From: Spirosoma arboris
Lineage (GTDB): Bacteria; Bacteroidota; Bacteroidia; Cytophagales; Spirosomataceae
Reading direction: 5' to 3'
Length of the DNA: 64,000 bases
Assembly: GCF_009754945.1 (NCBI RefSeq)
Contig: NZ_WPIN01000009.1
Coordinates: 186,001-250,000, forward strand
Part shown: one piece after another, positions 1-8,887 of the stretch
How the letters are laid out: every line of letters starts with the position of its first letter
Numbering within the stretch: the stretch's first letter is position 1
Position numbers and translations under genes: made by a program
The notes under the pieces: generated by a model
Database searches by the model: none
Seen by the model: the letters and a program-made list of their open reading frames with translations, nothing else
What the model was told of the DNA's origin: nothing

Positions 1-666
1 ATACCCGTGTTGGCAGACCCATCGGTCATTACGGGTGTGAAGCCTGCCACGCAGCAAACGTACGGCGGTTACAATGTGCCAACGCCTGATTTGTTAAAGG
101 TGTATGAAGATACCCTTAAGGATCAGCGATTTTCGGCGTCCATCGGTTTCTATACAGGCCCGTCGCCTTTGATCGGAATCACCTACAACCGTACGCCTTA
201 CATCAAAAAATACCTGCATCCACACGCTGTTTATGGGCAAACGGCTGATAATGGCCCGATCTACCGCTATGCCGAAGTACTATTGATGCTGGCCGAAGTA
301 GCGAATGAACAAGGTCGTCAGGCCGATGCGGCTGGCTATCTGAATCAGGTTCGGGCGCGGGCGGGACTTACTCCGTTGACTGCAGGTAGTCAGGCTGATG
401 TGCGAACGAGCATTCTGAAAGAACGTCAGATTGAGCTGGTTTTTGAAAATAAACGCTGGCACGATCTGGTACGAAGCGGATTAGCGGTTCAGGTAATGAC
501 CGCCAAAGCGGCCAAAATCAAGGCCAATCCGCAGGCGTATTACTATCCGGCGGGTAGCGCCCCCATCTCCACGGCTTTTAACATTACAGATCGGGACCTA
601 CTTTATCCGATTCCGGTGAGCGAAATCATTACCAATCCTGACCTGAAGCAGAATCCAGGATATTGA
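1..666 (+). CDS. SusD/RagB family outer-membrane lipoprotein, C-terminal part (cut by window edge)
   Basis: The frame is open from the first base, so the N-terminus with its lipoprotein signal lies outside the window; about 221 residues remain. The end of a SusD-family protein is recognisable from the helix motif RYAEVLLMLAEV, the following ERQIELVFENKRWHDL block and the closing LYPIPVSEI...NPGY sequence. SusD proteins are surface-exposed glycan-binding lipoproteins that cap a SusC TonB-dependent channel. Its SusC partner would be expected just upstream, outside the window. The genes downstream on the same strand (DUF1080, PVC-type haem protein, sialidase-like) fit a carbohydrate-use cluster. 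The substrate cannot be read from this fragment. Confidence 0.93.
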   Translation: MPVLADPSVITGVKPATQQTYGGYNVPTPDLLKVYEDTLKDQRFSASIGFYTGPSPLIGITYNRTPYIKKYLHPHAVYGQTADNGPIYRYAEVLLMLAEVANEQGRQADAAGYLNQVRARAGLTPLTAGSQADVRTSILKERQIELVFENKRWHDLVRSGLAVQVMTAKAAKIKANPQAYYYPAGSAPISTAFNITDRDLLYPIPVSEIITNPDLKQNPGY

Positions 667-685
667 TACGTCCTAAGTTGTTTAA

Positions 686-769
686 TTTTTTGACAGGATT
701 GACAGGATGAACAGGATTATTTATTCCAGTCAGAAATCCTGTTTTATCCTGTCAATCCTGTCAAAAAAA
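686..769. repeat. Intergenic palindrome, GACAGGATT family, copy 1
   Basis: Left arm 686-718 and right arm 735-769 are reverse complements except for one small indel. Each arm holds three spaced units: GACAGGATT, GACAGGAT and ACAGGATT. The T-run at the start and A-run at the end would let the hairpin act as a terminator in either direction. It separates the SusD gene from the DUF1080 gene. Further copies lie at 1424-1606 and about 9986-10062. Confidence 0.85.
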
Positions 770-777
770 GCTATCTG

Positions 778-1416
778 ATGAAAACTTTTCTGTTTGTTTC
801 TGCGATTACAATCCTGTTTCTGACGGGCTTTTTGCCTGCTCCTGCCAAAAAATCCGTTTCGCTTTTTGACGGCAAAACCTTTCGAGGATGGGAAGGGGAT
901 ACCGTAAATACCTGGCGAATCGAAAATGGTACAATTGCCGCCGGGCGACCAGATCAGATGGCCCCGCATAACGATTTTCTGTGTACCACCCGCAGCTACG
1001 CCAACTTTGTGATGCGGCTGAAAGTCAAGCTGACGGGTACCAAAGGGTTTGTCAACGCGGGCATACAATTCCGCAGCAAACGGCTCACGAATCCGCCTTA
1101 CGAAATGATTGGCTACCAGGCCGATTGGGGTCCCAAATACTGGGGAAGCCTGTACGACGAATCGCGCCGGAAGGTAACGCTGGTCCAACCTGATTCCGTC
1201 CAAATGACCAAATGGGTAAAAGTTGCCGACTGGAATACGTACGAAATTCGGGCCGAAAATCGGCGTATTCGTCTGTATGTGAATGGTAACCAAACGGTCG
1301 AGTATACCGAATCAGACGAAAGCATTCCTCAGTCGGGGTTGATTGGCCTTCAAATTCACGGAGCTGGGGTGACGCAGGTTGCCTATAAAGATATTACGCT
1401 CGAAGAACTGCCTTAA
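778..1416 (+). CDS. Secreted DUF1080 (3-keto-disaccharide hydrolase-like) protein
   Basis: A 212-residue protein with an N-terminal signal peptide (hydrophobic residues about 4-20) followed by a single DUF1080 domain. The domain signature SLFDGKTFRGWEG starts near residue 28, and a second hallmark, AGIQFRSKR, lies mid-protein. DUF1080 is a concanavalin-like beta-sandwich; characterised members act on 3-keto-glycosides in the periplasm. The location between SusD and a haem-containing putative dehydrogenase fits that role. It is flanked on both sides by GACAGGATT palindromes, so it is probably its own transcription unit. A paralogue of similar length lies at 8080-8760 on the other strand. The exact substrate is unknown. 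Confidence 0.88.
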   Translation: MKTFLFVSAITILFLTGFLPAPAKKSVSLFDGKTFRGWEGDTVNTWRIENGTIAAGRPDQMAPHNDFLCTTRSYANFVMRLKVKLTGTKGFVNAGIQFRSKRLTNPPYEMIGYQADWGPKYWGSLYDESRRKVTLVQPDSVQMTKWVKVADWNTYEIRAENRRIRLYVNGNQTVEYTESDESIPQSGLIGLQIHGAGVTQVAYKDITLEELP

Positions 1417-1423
1417 TTTTTCT

Positions 1424-1606
1424 TTTCGACAGGATTTGCAGGATGGACAGGATTAAAAAACTGGAAATAGAAATCCATCCCCGTTGCTGTGTCCCCACAG
1501 CAACCCGTGCGACAGCCATAGTCTAACCTACCGGAGAGGTTGCTGTGGGGATACAGCAACGGGGATGAGTAATAAAATCCTGTTTTATCCTGTGAATTCT
1601 GTCAAA
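1424..1606. repeat. GACAGGATT-family palindrome (copy 2) enclosing a second palindrome
   Basis: The outer arms (about 1424-1460 and 1571-1606) are a diverged GACAGGATT copy. Their loop is occupied by an unrelated inverted repeat: 1476-1505 pairs with 1538-1567 over 30 bp with one mismatch (core GTTGCTGTG / CCCCACAGCAAC). The inner element resembles the palindromes at 35395-35475 and 50578-50642. This looks like one element inserted in the loop of another. The whole DUF1080 to PVC-protein gap is taken up by it. Confidence 0.82.
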
Positions 1607-1628
1607 AAAATAGTCTATATCTCTCATC

Positions 1629-3923
1629 ATGAAACGTACTTTCTGGATTGCTAGCATTAGCATTCTTATTTCGGTATTGTGCCTTGCTGCTGCCCGATAT
1701 TCGGATAGTATCAATACCATTTTGCAGGAGGACCCGTTCGAAACGCCCCGTACGGTTAGTCAAACTCCATCTACGGTTCCGCTTTCGCCGAATGAAAGCA
1801 TGAAAACGTTTCGATTGCCCAAGGGTTATCATCTTGAACTGGTGGCTAGTGAACCGATGATTTCAGAACCGGTTGCTCTGGCATGGGATGGAAACGCCCG
1901 TTTGTATGTGGCGCAAATGGAAACCTACATGCAAACCGTACTGGCCACGGGCCAAAGCCAGCCCCACAGCCGGGTTATGCTCCTGGAGGACACTAACGGC
2001 GATGGCAAAATGGACAAAAGTTCGGTGTTTATCGATCACTTATTGATGCCCCGCGCTATTCTAACCGTCGGCCATGAACTACTCGTCAATGAAACGGATT
2101 CCTACGATATTTATGCCTATCGGGACACTAACGGCGATGGCAAAGCCGATAAAAAAAGACCCGTGTTCCAAAGTAAACGGAAGGCGTTTGGCAACGTAGA
2201 ACACCAACGTAGCGGTCTGGACTGGAACCTGGATAACTGGATTTACGAAACTATCGATCCGATCCGCTATCGGTACAAAAATGGGGTATTGAAAGCGGAT
2301 ACGCTGCCTAATGCCGCTGGTCAATGGGGCTTGACGCACGATGATTACGGACGGGTATTTTTCAGTCGGGCAGCTGCCGGCATTGCGGCTTCGGGCTTCC
2401 AGATCAATCCAGCTTATGGTCAGCTTGATTTCCCGGATGCGTTTGAAGAAGGCTTTAACCACGTCTGGTCGGCAATCAAAACGCCCGATGTGAATGGTGG
2501 TCCTAAAACCCTACGTCCAGATAGTACTATGGCCGATTTTACGTCCATCTGTGGGCAGTCTGTTTTCCGGGGAGATCGGCTCCCGAACAGTATTTTCGGT
2601 GATTATATCGTAGCTGAACCCGTTGCCCGTGTTATCCGACGGGCCAATATTCAGAACAAAGACGGGAAAGTTCTGCTGTCCAATGTCTACCATCAGGACG
2701 AATTCATCTCATCGACCGACATGAACTTTCGGCCCATCAACACCTACACGGGGCCAGATGGCTGTCTGTATATCGTGGATATGTACCGGGGCATCATTCA
2801 GGAATCGACCTGGGCGCAGCCGGGCAGTTATCTCTACGATCAGATCAGGTCCAAAGGGCTGGACAAGAATATACAGCGGGGGCGAATTTATCGGCTGGTC
2901 TACGATGGCATGAAGCCTGGAATTGCGCCCAAACTATTGAGCGACCCGACGCCTAAACTGATCACCTACCTGGCGCATCCGAATGGCTGGTGGCGAGACA
3001 ATGCCCAAAAAGAAATCATTGTCCGAAACGATAAATCCGTGATCGCATCGCTCAAACAAATTGCCCTGGGCGAAAAAGGCCCATTACTCGAACAGCCATC
3101 CGTCATTACCCGAATGCATGCACTCTGGACACTGGAGGGGCTTGACGCCATTGACAAACCAATCGTACTGACTACGCTAAGCGACCCTAATCCGGAAGTA
3201 CGCAAAACAGCCGTATGGCTCAGTGAACCTTGGATTAAAAAGAACGATGCCCAATTGCTCGACAAGTTGGAGTCGCTAAAAAACGGCGATAGCTACGATG
3301 TTCTTTCGCAACTGGTGTTGTCACTTTCGTACAGCAAAGCCGATAAAGCAAAAGCAATTGCGCAATCAGTTCTGACCGGACATGCTGATAATGTCGTGCT
3401 TACGGGCATCGAGCGTACGCTGAAAAAAGCGGAAGAGATCCGAAAAATCGGCAGTAGTCGGTTAGCAGCTTTGAACCCCGCAGATCGGCAATTGGTACGG
3501 GAGGGCGCTCAGATTTTTACGGCGCTATGTGCCACCTGCCACGGATCGCAGGGGCAAGGGACACCCACGAAAATCGCTCCTCATCTGGCCGGGAAATTCA
3601 AATTGCTGGAAAATCGTGACGAAGTTATCAAGATCCTGCTTCAGGGTTTGACCGGGCCCGTTGAGGGGGTTACGTATCACGAACTAATGCCGCCCATGGG
3701 CACCAATAGCGATGAATGGATTGCGTCGGTGCTTACCTATGTTCGGTTGGAGCTTGGAATGCAGAGCTTCCCGGAAATGTCGTCGGGGTATATGAATAAC
3801 TTCGTTATCGTTAAACCGGAGCAGGTCAAAAAAGTCCGGGAACAAACGGCTAGTCGAACAAAACCCTGGACCTGGGATGAGTTGATCAAAGAACGCGATC
3901 TATTGCGACAGAGCAAGAAGTGA
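1629..3923 (+). CDS. PVC-type haem-binding protein: beta-propeller, HEAT-like region and cytochrome c domain
   Basis: A 764-residue exported protein with an N-terminal signal/anchor (residues about 5-22). Residues about 55-420 form the putative membrane-bound dehydrogenase propeller, with repeated DTNGDGK calcium-type motifs. A HEAT-like alpha-helical stretch follows at about 430-580. The C-terminal cytochrome c domain has the haem site C634-A-T-C637-H638 and a likely axial Met in the MPPMG sequence. Family members are thought to oxidise sugars or alcohols in the periplasm and pass electrons to the haem. The gene is joined to the next by a TGATG stop/start overlap at 3921-3925, so the two are translationally coupled. 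The substrate is unknown. Confidence 0.9.
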   Translation: MKRTFWIASISILISVLCLAAARYSDSINTILQEDPFETPRTVSQTPSTVPLSPNESMKTFRLPKGYHLELVASEPMISEPVALAWDGNARLYVAQMETYMQTVLATGQSQPHSRVMLLEDTNGDGKMDKSSVFIDHLLMPRAILTVGHELLVNETDSYDIYAYRDTNGDGKADKKRPVFQSKRKAFGNVEHQRSGLDWNLDNWIYETIDPIRYRYKNGVLKADTLPNAAGQWGLTHDDYGRVFFSRAAAGIAASGFQINPAYGQLDFPDAFEEGFNHVWSAIKTPDVNGGPKTLRPDSTMADFTSICGQSVFRGDRLPNSIFGDYIVAEPVARVIRRANIQNKDGKVLLSNVYHQDEFISSTDMNFRPINTYTGPDGCLYIVDMYRGIIQESTWAQPGSYLYDQIRSKGLDKNIQRGRIYRLVYDGMKPGIAPKLLSDPTPKLITYLAHPNGWWRDNAQKEIIVRNDKSVIASLKQIALGEKGPLLEQPSVITRMHALWTLEGLDAIDKPIVLTTLSDPNPEVRKTAVWLSEPWIKKNDAQLLDKLESLKNGDSYDVLSQLVLSLSYSKADKAKAIAQSVLTGHADNVVLTGIERTLKKAEEIRKIGSSRLAALNPADRQLVREGAQIFTALCATCHGSQGQGTPTKIAPHLAGKFKLLENRDEVIKILLQGLTGPVEGVTYHELMPPMGTNSDEWIASVLTYVRLELGMQSFPEMSSGYMNNFVIVKPEQVKKVREQTASRTKPWTWDELIKERDLLRQSKK

Positions 3924-5809
3924 TGACAATATTCGTAAGGAATTTAGGCATTCTGCTGGCCTTTCTGGCTAGTGTAATTTCTCATTTTTCGGGCTATGCT
4001 CAGGATAATCGGCACATTTCAACCGGAATGATTATCCCCGACGAAACCTATAGCGACCAGCCGTATATCGTAAAAACCAACGATGGAGCATGGTTATGCG
4101 TGCTAACCACCGGAACGGGTCATGAAGGAGCATCGGGCCAACATATTATTACGCAACGAAGCCTCGATCAGGGCAAAACCTGGACTGATAAGCGCGATGT
4201 CGAACCCGGCGATGGTCCCGAAGCCTCGTATGCGGTGCTGCTCAAAGCACCATCGGGTCGGATTTTCGTGTTTTACAATCACAATACCGATAACATCCGG
4301 GCCGTAAAGGGCGACAATCCGCCTTATCAGGATGGACTGGTCAAACGGGTGGATAGTCAAGGGTATTTTGTTTTCAAATACTCCGACGATAACGGCAAAA
4401 GTTGGTCAGACAAGCGAGTGACGATACCCATTCGCAACTTCGAGATTGACCGAAAGAATCCTTATCAGGGCAAAATTCAGTATTTCTGGAATGTTGGTCG
4501 GGCGTTTGTCGATAAAGGAGCGGCTTTCGTACCTGTGCATAAGGTGGGCGGTTTTGGCGTCGGTTTTTTTACGTCGAGCGAAGGAGCCTTGCTGCGGAGC
4601 CCCAATTTGTTGACTCTATCAGATCCTGCACAGGCAACCTGGAGCACCTTGCCCGATGGTGATATTGGGCTACGGACTCCGCCAACTATAGGCGGTCCGA
4701 TTGCCGAAGAGCAGAGTTTCTCGGTCCTGAGTGATGGTACGTTCTATTGCGTTTACCGAACCATCGACGGGCACCCGGTTTATACCTATAGCCGGGATGG
4801 TGGTCATAGCTGGGATACCCCGCAGTATTTACGCTACGCTAATGGTCGACTGGTTAAACATCCGAGAGCGGCCAATTTTGCCTGGAAATGTGAGAACGGG
4901 AAGTTCCTGTATTGGTTTCACAACCACGGCGGGCGCTTCATCCGCGATCACCCGAACCGCCGGAATATGGCGTACGAAGACCGAAATCCAGCCTGGGTGT
5001 TAGGTGGCATCGAAGCCGATTCGCCCAAAGGGAAAATCATTCGCTGGACACAGCCCGAAATTTTGCTGTATGACGATGATCCGCTGATTCGGATGAGTTA
5101 TCCTGATCTGGTTGAAGACAAGGGCGCGTATTACATGACCGAAACACAGAAGGATATTGCCCGAGTCCACAAAATCGACGAGAGTCTGCTGACCAAGCTT
5201 TGGGGTCAATTCGATAACCGAAGCAAAGCAATCGATGGGCTGATTCTCAACTGGTCGTACCAGAAAGGCAATTTTCCTCAGACCGTTGCGGCTCCAACGC
5301 TGCCCGAGTTTTACAAACGAGACACCAAAAAACTGGAGCAACCGGGCATGAGTGTTCCCAACGGCTTTACTATTGATCTGGCATTTACGCTGAAAAAATT
5401 AACCGCCAATCAGATTTTAGCCGACACTCGCGACAGCACTGGCAAAGGCTGGTATGTGCAGACTACAGATAAGAAAACGATTGAACTGGTGCTGAACGAC
5501 GGACGCACGCAATCGTCCTGGGCCTGTGACGAACGTTTGCTAACGGTTAATAAGCCTCATTATGTTAGTATCATTGTCGACGGAGGTCCCAAAATCATCG
5601 CTTTTGTGGTTGATGGAATTTTGAACGATGGGGGCGATACCCGACAATTTGGCTGGGGTCGGTTTAGTCCGTACCTGAAATCGGTGGTGGGTGCCCGGCA
5701 ATTGACATTGGGTGCTTCCCTTGATGGGCAAATCAGGCAGGTTTTGGTCTATAATCGGGCGTTAACTATTTCAGAAGCTATTGGCAACTACAACGCACAA
5801 AAAAAGTAA
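3920..5809 (+). CDS. Secreted sialidase-like BNR-repeat protein with C-terminal LamG-like domain
   Basis: 629 residues with a signal peptide (cleavage near residue 28, after GYAQ). Three Asp-box motifs (SxDxGxxW) are visible: SLDQGKTW at 81-88, SDDNGKSW at about 155-162, and SRDGGHSW near 290. They mark a six-bladed sialidase-fold propeller. From about residue 475 a beta-sandwich of the LamG/concanavalin type follows. Asp-boxes are structural, so they do not prove sialidase activity; the family includes several BNR_2/BNR_4 lyases and hydrolases. The start can be GTG at 3920 or ATG at 3923; the latter forms the TGATG overlap with the preceding stop codon. It probably processes an extracellular glycan with the upstream genes. 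Confidence 0.86.
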   Translation: MMTIFVRNLGILLAFLASVISHFSGYAQDNRHISTGMIIPDETYSDQPYIVKTNDGAWLCVLTTGTGHEGASGQHIITQRSLDQGKTWTDKRDVEPGDGPEASYAVLLKAPSGRIFVFYNHNTDNIRAVKGDNPPYQDGLVKRVDSQGYFVFKYSDDNGKSWSDKRVTIPIRNFEIDRKNPYQGKIQYFWNVGRAFVDKGAAFVPVHKVGGFGVGFFTSSEGALLRSPNLLTLSDPAQATWSTLPDGDIGLRTPPTIGGPIAEEQSFSVLSDGTFYCVYRTIDGHPVYTYSRDGGHSWDTPQYLRYANGRLVKHPRAANFAWKCENGKFLYWFHNHGGRFIRDHPNRRNMAYEDRNPAWVLGGIEADSPKGKIIRWTQPEILLYDDDPLIRMSYPDLVEDKGAYYMTETQKDIARVHKIDESLLTKLWGQFDNRSKAIDGLILNWSYQKGNFPQTVAAPTLPEFYKRDTKKLEQPGMSVPNGFTIDLAFTLKKLTANQILADTRDSTGKGWYVQTTDKKTIELVLNDGRTQSSWACDERLLTVNKPHYVSIIVDGGPKIIAFVVDGILNDGGDTRQFGWGRFSPYLKSVVGARQLTLGASLDGQIRQVLVYNRALTISEAIGNYNAQKK

Positions 5810-5966
5810 TCAGCTCATTGAGCTAGGCGCTCACTAAAAGTTACCTTTTAGGTAGGTTGGTATTTAGTAAAGCCTCATCCTTTGGCATGTCGGTTTTCTT
5901 CTTCTCCACTTAATCTTCTTTTGGATTTATTCACTCGTTTGTGAGATCAGATAGAATGTACGTATA

Positions 5967-6824
5967 CTATCTGGCAGCTAGTACGGCTCTGGACGATTGC
6001 CTGAAATCAGTAGGGTTGACACCTCTGTATTTCTTAAATATCCGGTTCAAATGACTCTTGTCGGTAAAACCGAATTCATCCGCTATTTCTGTAATGCGCA
6101 TGTTGCTGTGCAGTAAACGGTTTTCGACCAACTTCAACTTATACTGTTGAATGTACTGCTGTAGCGTTTCATTCGTATGTTTCTTAAAATAGCGCCCTAC
6201 ATACGTTTCTGATATACCTAGCTGCTCGCTGATAGCCTCGACCCTTAATTTTTCGGGATAGTAAATATTGGATTGGATGTACTGAAGAATATCCACCGCT
6301 TTTTCTTCACTGGTTTCATCAATAGCCACAGGAAACGCCTGCGAAATGTTTCGGGCAATAAGAACCAGCAAGGTATTTACCAACTGCCCGATCAGCTCTT
6401 TATGGTACAGATCATTATTCAAATGTTCGTGGATAATGATGTCCATTAAATGAGTGACTGCCCGCCGATCGGCTTCGTTTTTTATGATACAACCAGGTTC
6501 ATGACGCGAATTTTGCAGAATTAACTCTAGCCGTTCAATCAGCTCATTATCCCGTTTCGAGGCTTTTACAAACACATTGTTAAAACGGATGAAGAAGAAA
6601 CGAGACGTTGTTTCGATCTTAAAAATGTGTGTATCGTTCGGGGCAACCAGGAATAGATTACCCGGCCCATAACCAAATTCGATCTCGTTAATGCATTGCC
6701 GCCCGGTACCCGCGACTATGTAAATTAGTTCAAAGAAAGTATGGGCATGTTTGCCACGAGGACATTCATCCATAAACTCTCTCAGCACGAGTTCGAATGG
6801 TTCGTGCAAATGATCTTTAATCAT
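5967..6824 (-). CDS. AraC-family transcriptional regulator with N-terminal cupin
   Basis: 285 residues. The N-terminal ~100 residues form a cupin-like sensor (HAHTFFELIYIVAGTG motif). Residues about 180-280 carry the two helix-turn-helix motifs of the AraC family, ending in FGFTDKSHLNRIFKKYRG. It is divergent from the oxidoreductase gene at 6935 with 110 bp between the starts, a typical layout for a regulator and its target. It converges on the sialidase-like gene across a 157-bp gap that holds only a short AGCTCATTGAGCT inverted repeat near 5814. The inducer is unknown. Confidence 0.93.
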   Translation of the reverse strand: MIKDHLHEPFELVLREFMDECPRGKHAHTFFELIYIVAGTGRQCINEIEFGYGPGNLFLVAPNDTHIFKIETTSRFFFIRFNNVFVKASKRDNELIERLELILQNSRHEPGCIIKNEADRRAVTHLMDIIIHEHLNNDLYHKELIGQLVNTLLVLIARNISQAFPVAIDETSEEKAVDILQYIQSNIYYPEKLRVEAISEQLGISETYVGRYFKKHTNETLQQYIQQYKLKLVENRLLHSNMRITEIADEFGFTDKSHLNRIFKKYRGVNPTDFRQSSRAVLAAR

Positions 6825-6934
6825 GGTATAAATGTACCCCTAAAGTATGTAAAAATGCAACTGGTTGTGGGCCCTTTCTCCTGACCTTTGATGCGTTCAA
6901 TCAAGCAGGATAATCTACCAAAAGTAGCATTACT

Positions 6935-7918
6935 ATGAAAGCGCTCATTCTGGAAGAGTACAACACTTCCTTTCAGGTAAGTGATCTAGAGAAGCCAATA
7001 GCCGGTCAGGGACAGGTATTAGTGAAAATCAGCGCCAGTGGTGTAAATCCGCTGGACTTAAAAATCAAAGCAGGCCAGGCTGCACATACGCAAACCCGAT
7101 TGCCAGCTGTATTAGGAATTGATATGGCGGGTGTCGTGGAAGCCGTTGGAGAAGGAGTAACCAGCTTTAAACCCGGCGATGAGGTATATGGTATGATTGG
7201 TGGAATTGCTGGTATTCAGGGTTCGCTGGCCGAATATGCCGCAGTAGATGCTAATCTGCTGGCGTTAAAACCTGAAAATCTAACTATGCGCGAAGCTGCT
7301 GCCTTACCGTTGATTTTTATTACGGCCTGGGAGGGTCTGGTAGACAGAGCTAATGTACAGTCGGGAAAAACGGTATTGATTCAGGGCGGAGCCGGTGGAG
7401 TAGGGCATATCGCCATACAGCTAGCGAAAGCAAAAGGCGCACAGGTTTTTGCCACCGTTAGCCCCGAAAAAAGTGAATTTGTTAAACAATATGGTGCTAT
7501 CCCTATTGATCATACGGGGTTCTCGGTTGATGCCTACGTACAGGAGTTTACGGCTGGAGAAGGGTTTGATATTATTTTAGATACCGTTGGCAGCACTGTG
7601 CTGGATGCTTCCTTTAACGCTGTCAAACAATATACAGGGCACATCATTAGTATTTTAGGCTGGGGTACGCATAGCCTGGCTCCTTTATCATTTCGAGGAG
7701 CTACTTACTCAGGCGTATTTACTTTATATCCGTTGATCTCGGGTAAAGGACGGGCACATCAGGGCGCAATCTTAAAGGAGGCAACCGCCTTAGTGGAAGC
7801 TGGAAAGCTAAGCCCATTTATCGATGACAAACGATATACCTTTGAGACAATAGCCGATGCTTATACGGCGATGGAGCAACGGACAGCAAAGGGAAAAGTA
7901 ATCATTGATGTTGATTGA
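6935..7918 (+). CDS. NADP-dependent quinone oxidoreductase-like enzyme (MDR superfamily)
   Basis: 327 residues, the normal size for zinc-independent medium-chain reductases such as quinone oxidoreductase (zeta-crystallin). The N-terminal GroES-like domain covers about 1-120 (GVNPLDLKIKAG motif). The Rossmann domain has GGAGGVG at residues 151-157. The structural and catalytic zinc-binding cysteines of alcohol dehydrogenases are absent, so it is predicted to reduce quinones or activated alkenes with NADPH. The divergent AraC gene is the likely regulator. Transcription probably ends at the hairpins at 7935-8060. Confidence 0.92.
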   Translation: MKALILEEYNTSFQVSDLEKPIAGQGQVLVKISASGVNPLDLKIKAGQAAHTQTRLPAVLGIDMAGVVEAVGEGVTSFKPGDEVYGMIGGIAGIQGSLAEYAAVDANLLALKPENLTMREAAALPLIFITAWEGLVDRANVQSGKTVLIQGGAGGVGHIAIQLAKAKGAQVFATVSPEKSEFVKQYGAIPIDHTGFSVDAYVQEFTAGEGFDIILDTVGSTVLDASFNAVKQYTGHIISILGWGTHSLAPLSFRGATYSGVFTLYPLISGKGRAHQGAILKEATALVEAGKLSPFIDDKRYTFETIADAYTAMEQRTAKGKVIIDVD

Positions 7919-7934
7919 CAGTGAACTCGCAGTT

Positions 7935-8031
7935 CTTTTTTTTCTGTCATTCCGACGTTAGGAGGAATCTCAAGGTTGACTGATATAGGACTTTGAGATT
8001 CCTCCTAACGTCGGAATGACAGAAAAAAAAG
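7935..8031. repeat. Perfect 39-bp-arm palindrome, GTCATTCCGACG family
   Basis: 7935-7973 and 7993-8031 are perfect reverse complements with a 19-bp loop. The arms begin with C, eight T, then CTGTCATTCCGACG. A related palindrome with matched changes on both arms lies at 37336-37413. It sits between convergent genes and is followed at once by a separate bidirectional terminator. Confidence 0.95.
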
Positions 8032-8060
8032 CCGCTACATACAGAGTCATAGCGGCTTTT
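8027..8060. terminator. Bidirectional intrinsic terminator between convergent genes
   Basis: Stem AAAAGCCGCTA (8027-8037) pairs with TAGCGGCTTTT (8050-8060), with a T-run on each exit side. It serves the plus-strand oxidoreductase and the minus-strand DUF1080 gene. Confidence 0.88.
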
Positions 8061-8079
8061 TTATTGAAAGTTAGATAGC

Positions 8080-8760
8080 CTACAACTCCCGAATCTGGAT
8101 GTTTTTATACCAGACGCGCTCTTTTGGACTATGATTTTGGAGGGCAATTTTGCCTTTTGCGTGCGGTGTTGCATAAGGCCAGTTGGCGAATTTGCTTTTG
8201 GCGACCAGCGCTTTCCAGGCATCGGAACCATATTCGTAGTCGGATACTTTTTTGCCGTTCAGGAAATGCTCCACGTGGTTGTTATTCACCATAATCCGGC
8301 CTTTGTTCCACTCACCAGCTGGTTTTACCGCATTCAGGTCTGCTGGCGGAATCATATCATAATTGGCACCTGACAGCTGTGTGTCTTTGAGTTTGTACGG
8401 CTTGCCGTCTCCATCTACATACCCCTTATCGTCGATCACCTGATACTCCGGGCCGGACATATAAGTCGATTTGATGTCGGGACTGTCGATTATTTTGTAG
8501 ACAACACCACTGTTGCTGCCTTTGGGGATTTTGAACTCAAATTCCAGTTCAAAGTTTTCGTACTCTTTATCGGTTACCAGATCACCACCTGTACCGTCGG
8601 GCGTTAGGGCACCGTCTTCAACATACCAGCCAACAACGCCATCTTTATGGTAACTGTGCCAGCCTTTTATTGTCTTTCCATCAAACAATGATGTCCATTT
8701 TGGAGGAGCTGCAAAGGCCATTGCACTCAGCAGCAGGCAGGGTAGGAGTAACTTTTTCAT
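8080..8760 (-). CDS. Secreted DUF1080 (3-keto-disaccharide hydrolase-like) protein
   Basis: 226 residues with a signal peptide (residues 1-17, ending AFAAP). The DUF1080 domain starts with WTSLFDGKTIKGWHSY at about residue 22 and contains the GSNSGVVYKI and KIALQNHSPK signatures typical of the larger DUF1080 subfamily. This is a complete and more canonical member than the one at 778. A hairpin terminator follows the stop codon on the minus strand. Upstream, a 29-bp-arm palindrome separates it from the next gene, so it is probably monocistronic. Predicted periplasmic glycoside processing; the substrate is unknown. Confidence 0.9.
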   Translation of the reverse strand: MKKLLLPCLLLSAMAFAAPPKWTSLFDGKTIKGWHSYHKDGVVGWYVEDGALTPDGTGGDLVTDKEYENFELEFEFKIPKGSNSGVVYKIIDSPDIKSTYMSGPEYQVIDDKGYVDGDGKPYKLKDTQLSGANYDMIPPADLNAVKPAGEWNKGRIMVNNNHVEHFLNGKKVSDYEYGSDAWKALVAKSKFANWPYATPHAKGKIALQNHSPKERVWYKNIQIREL

Positions 8761-8785
8761 GTAGTTTAGAATTTGCTATTAAAGG

Positions 8786-8887
8786 TATGTTTTAAACGCA
8801 AAGAGCGCAAAGGAGAAGCAAAGGTCGCCGAGAAAAATTCTTAGCGGTCTTTGCGCCTTCCTTTGCGCTCTTTGCGTTTAAAACATA
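8786..8887. repeat. Perfect 29-bp-arm palindrome abutting a stop codon
   Basis: 8786-8814 and 8859-8887 are perfect reverse complements (core AAACGCAAAGAGCGCAAAGG), with partial pairing continuing into the loop. The right arm ends one base before the TGA stop (8888-8890) of the minus-strand gene. Confidence 0.93.
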
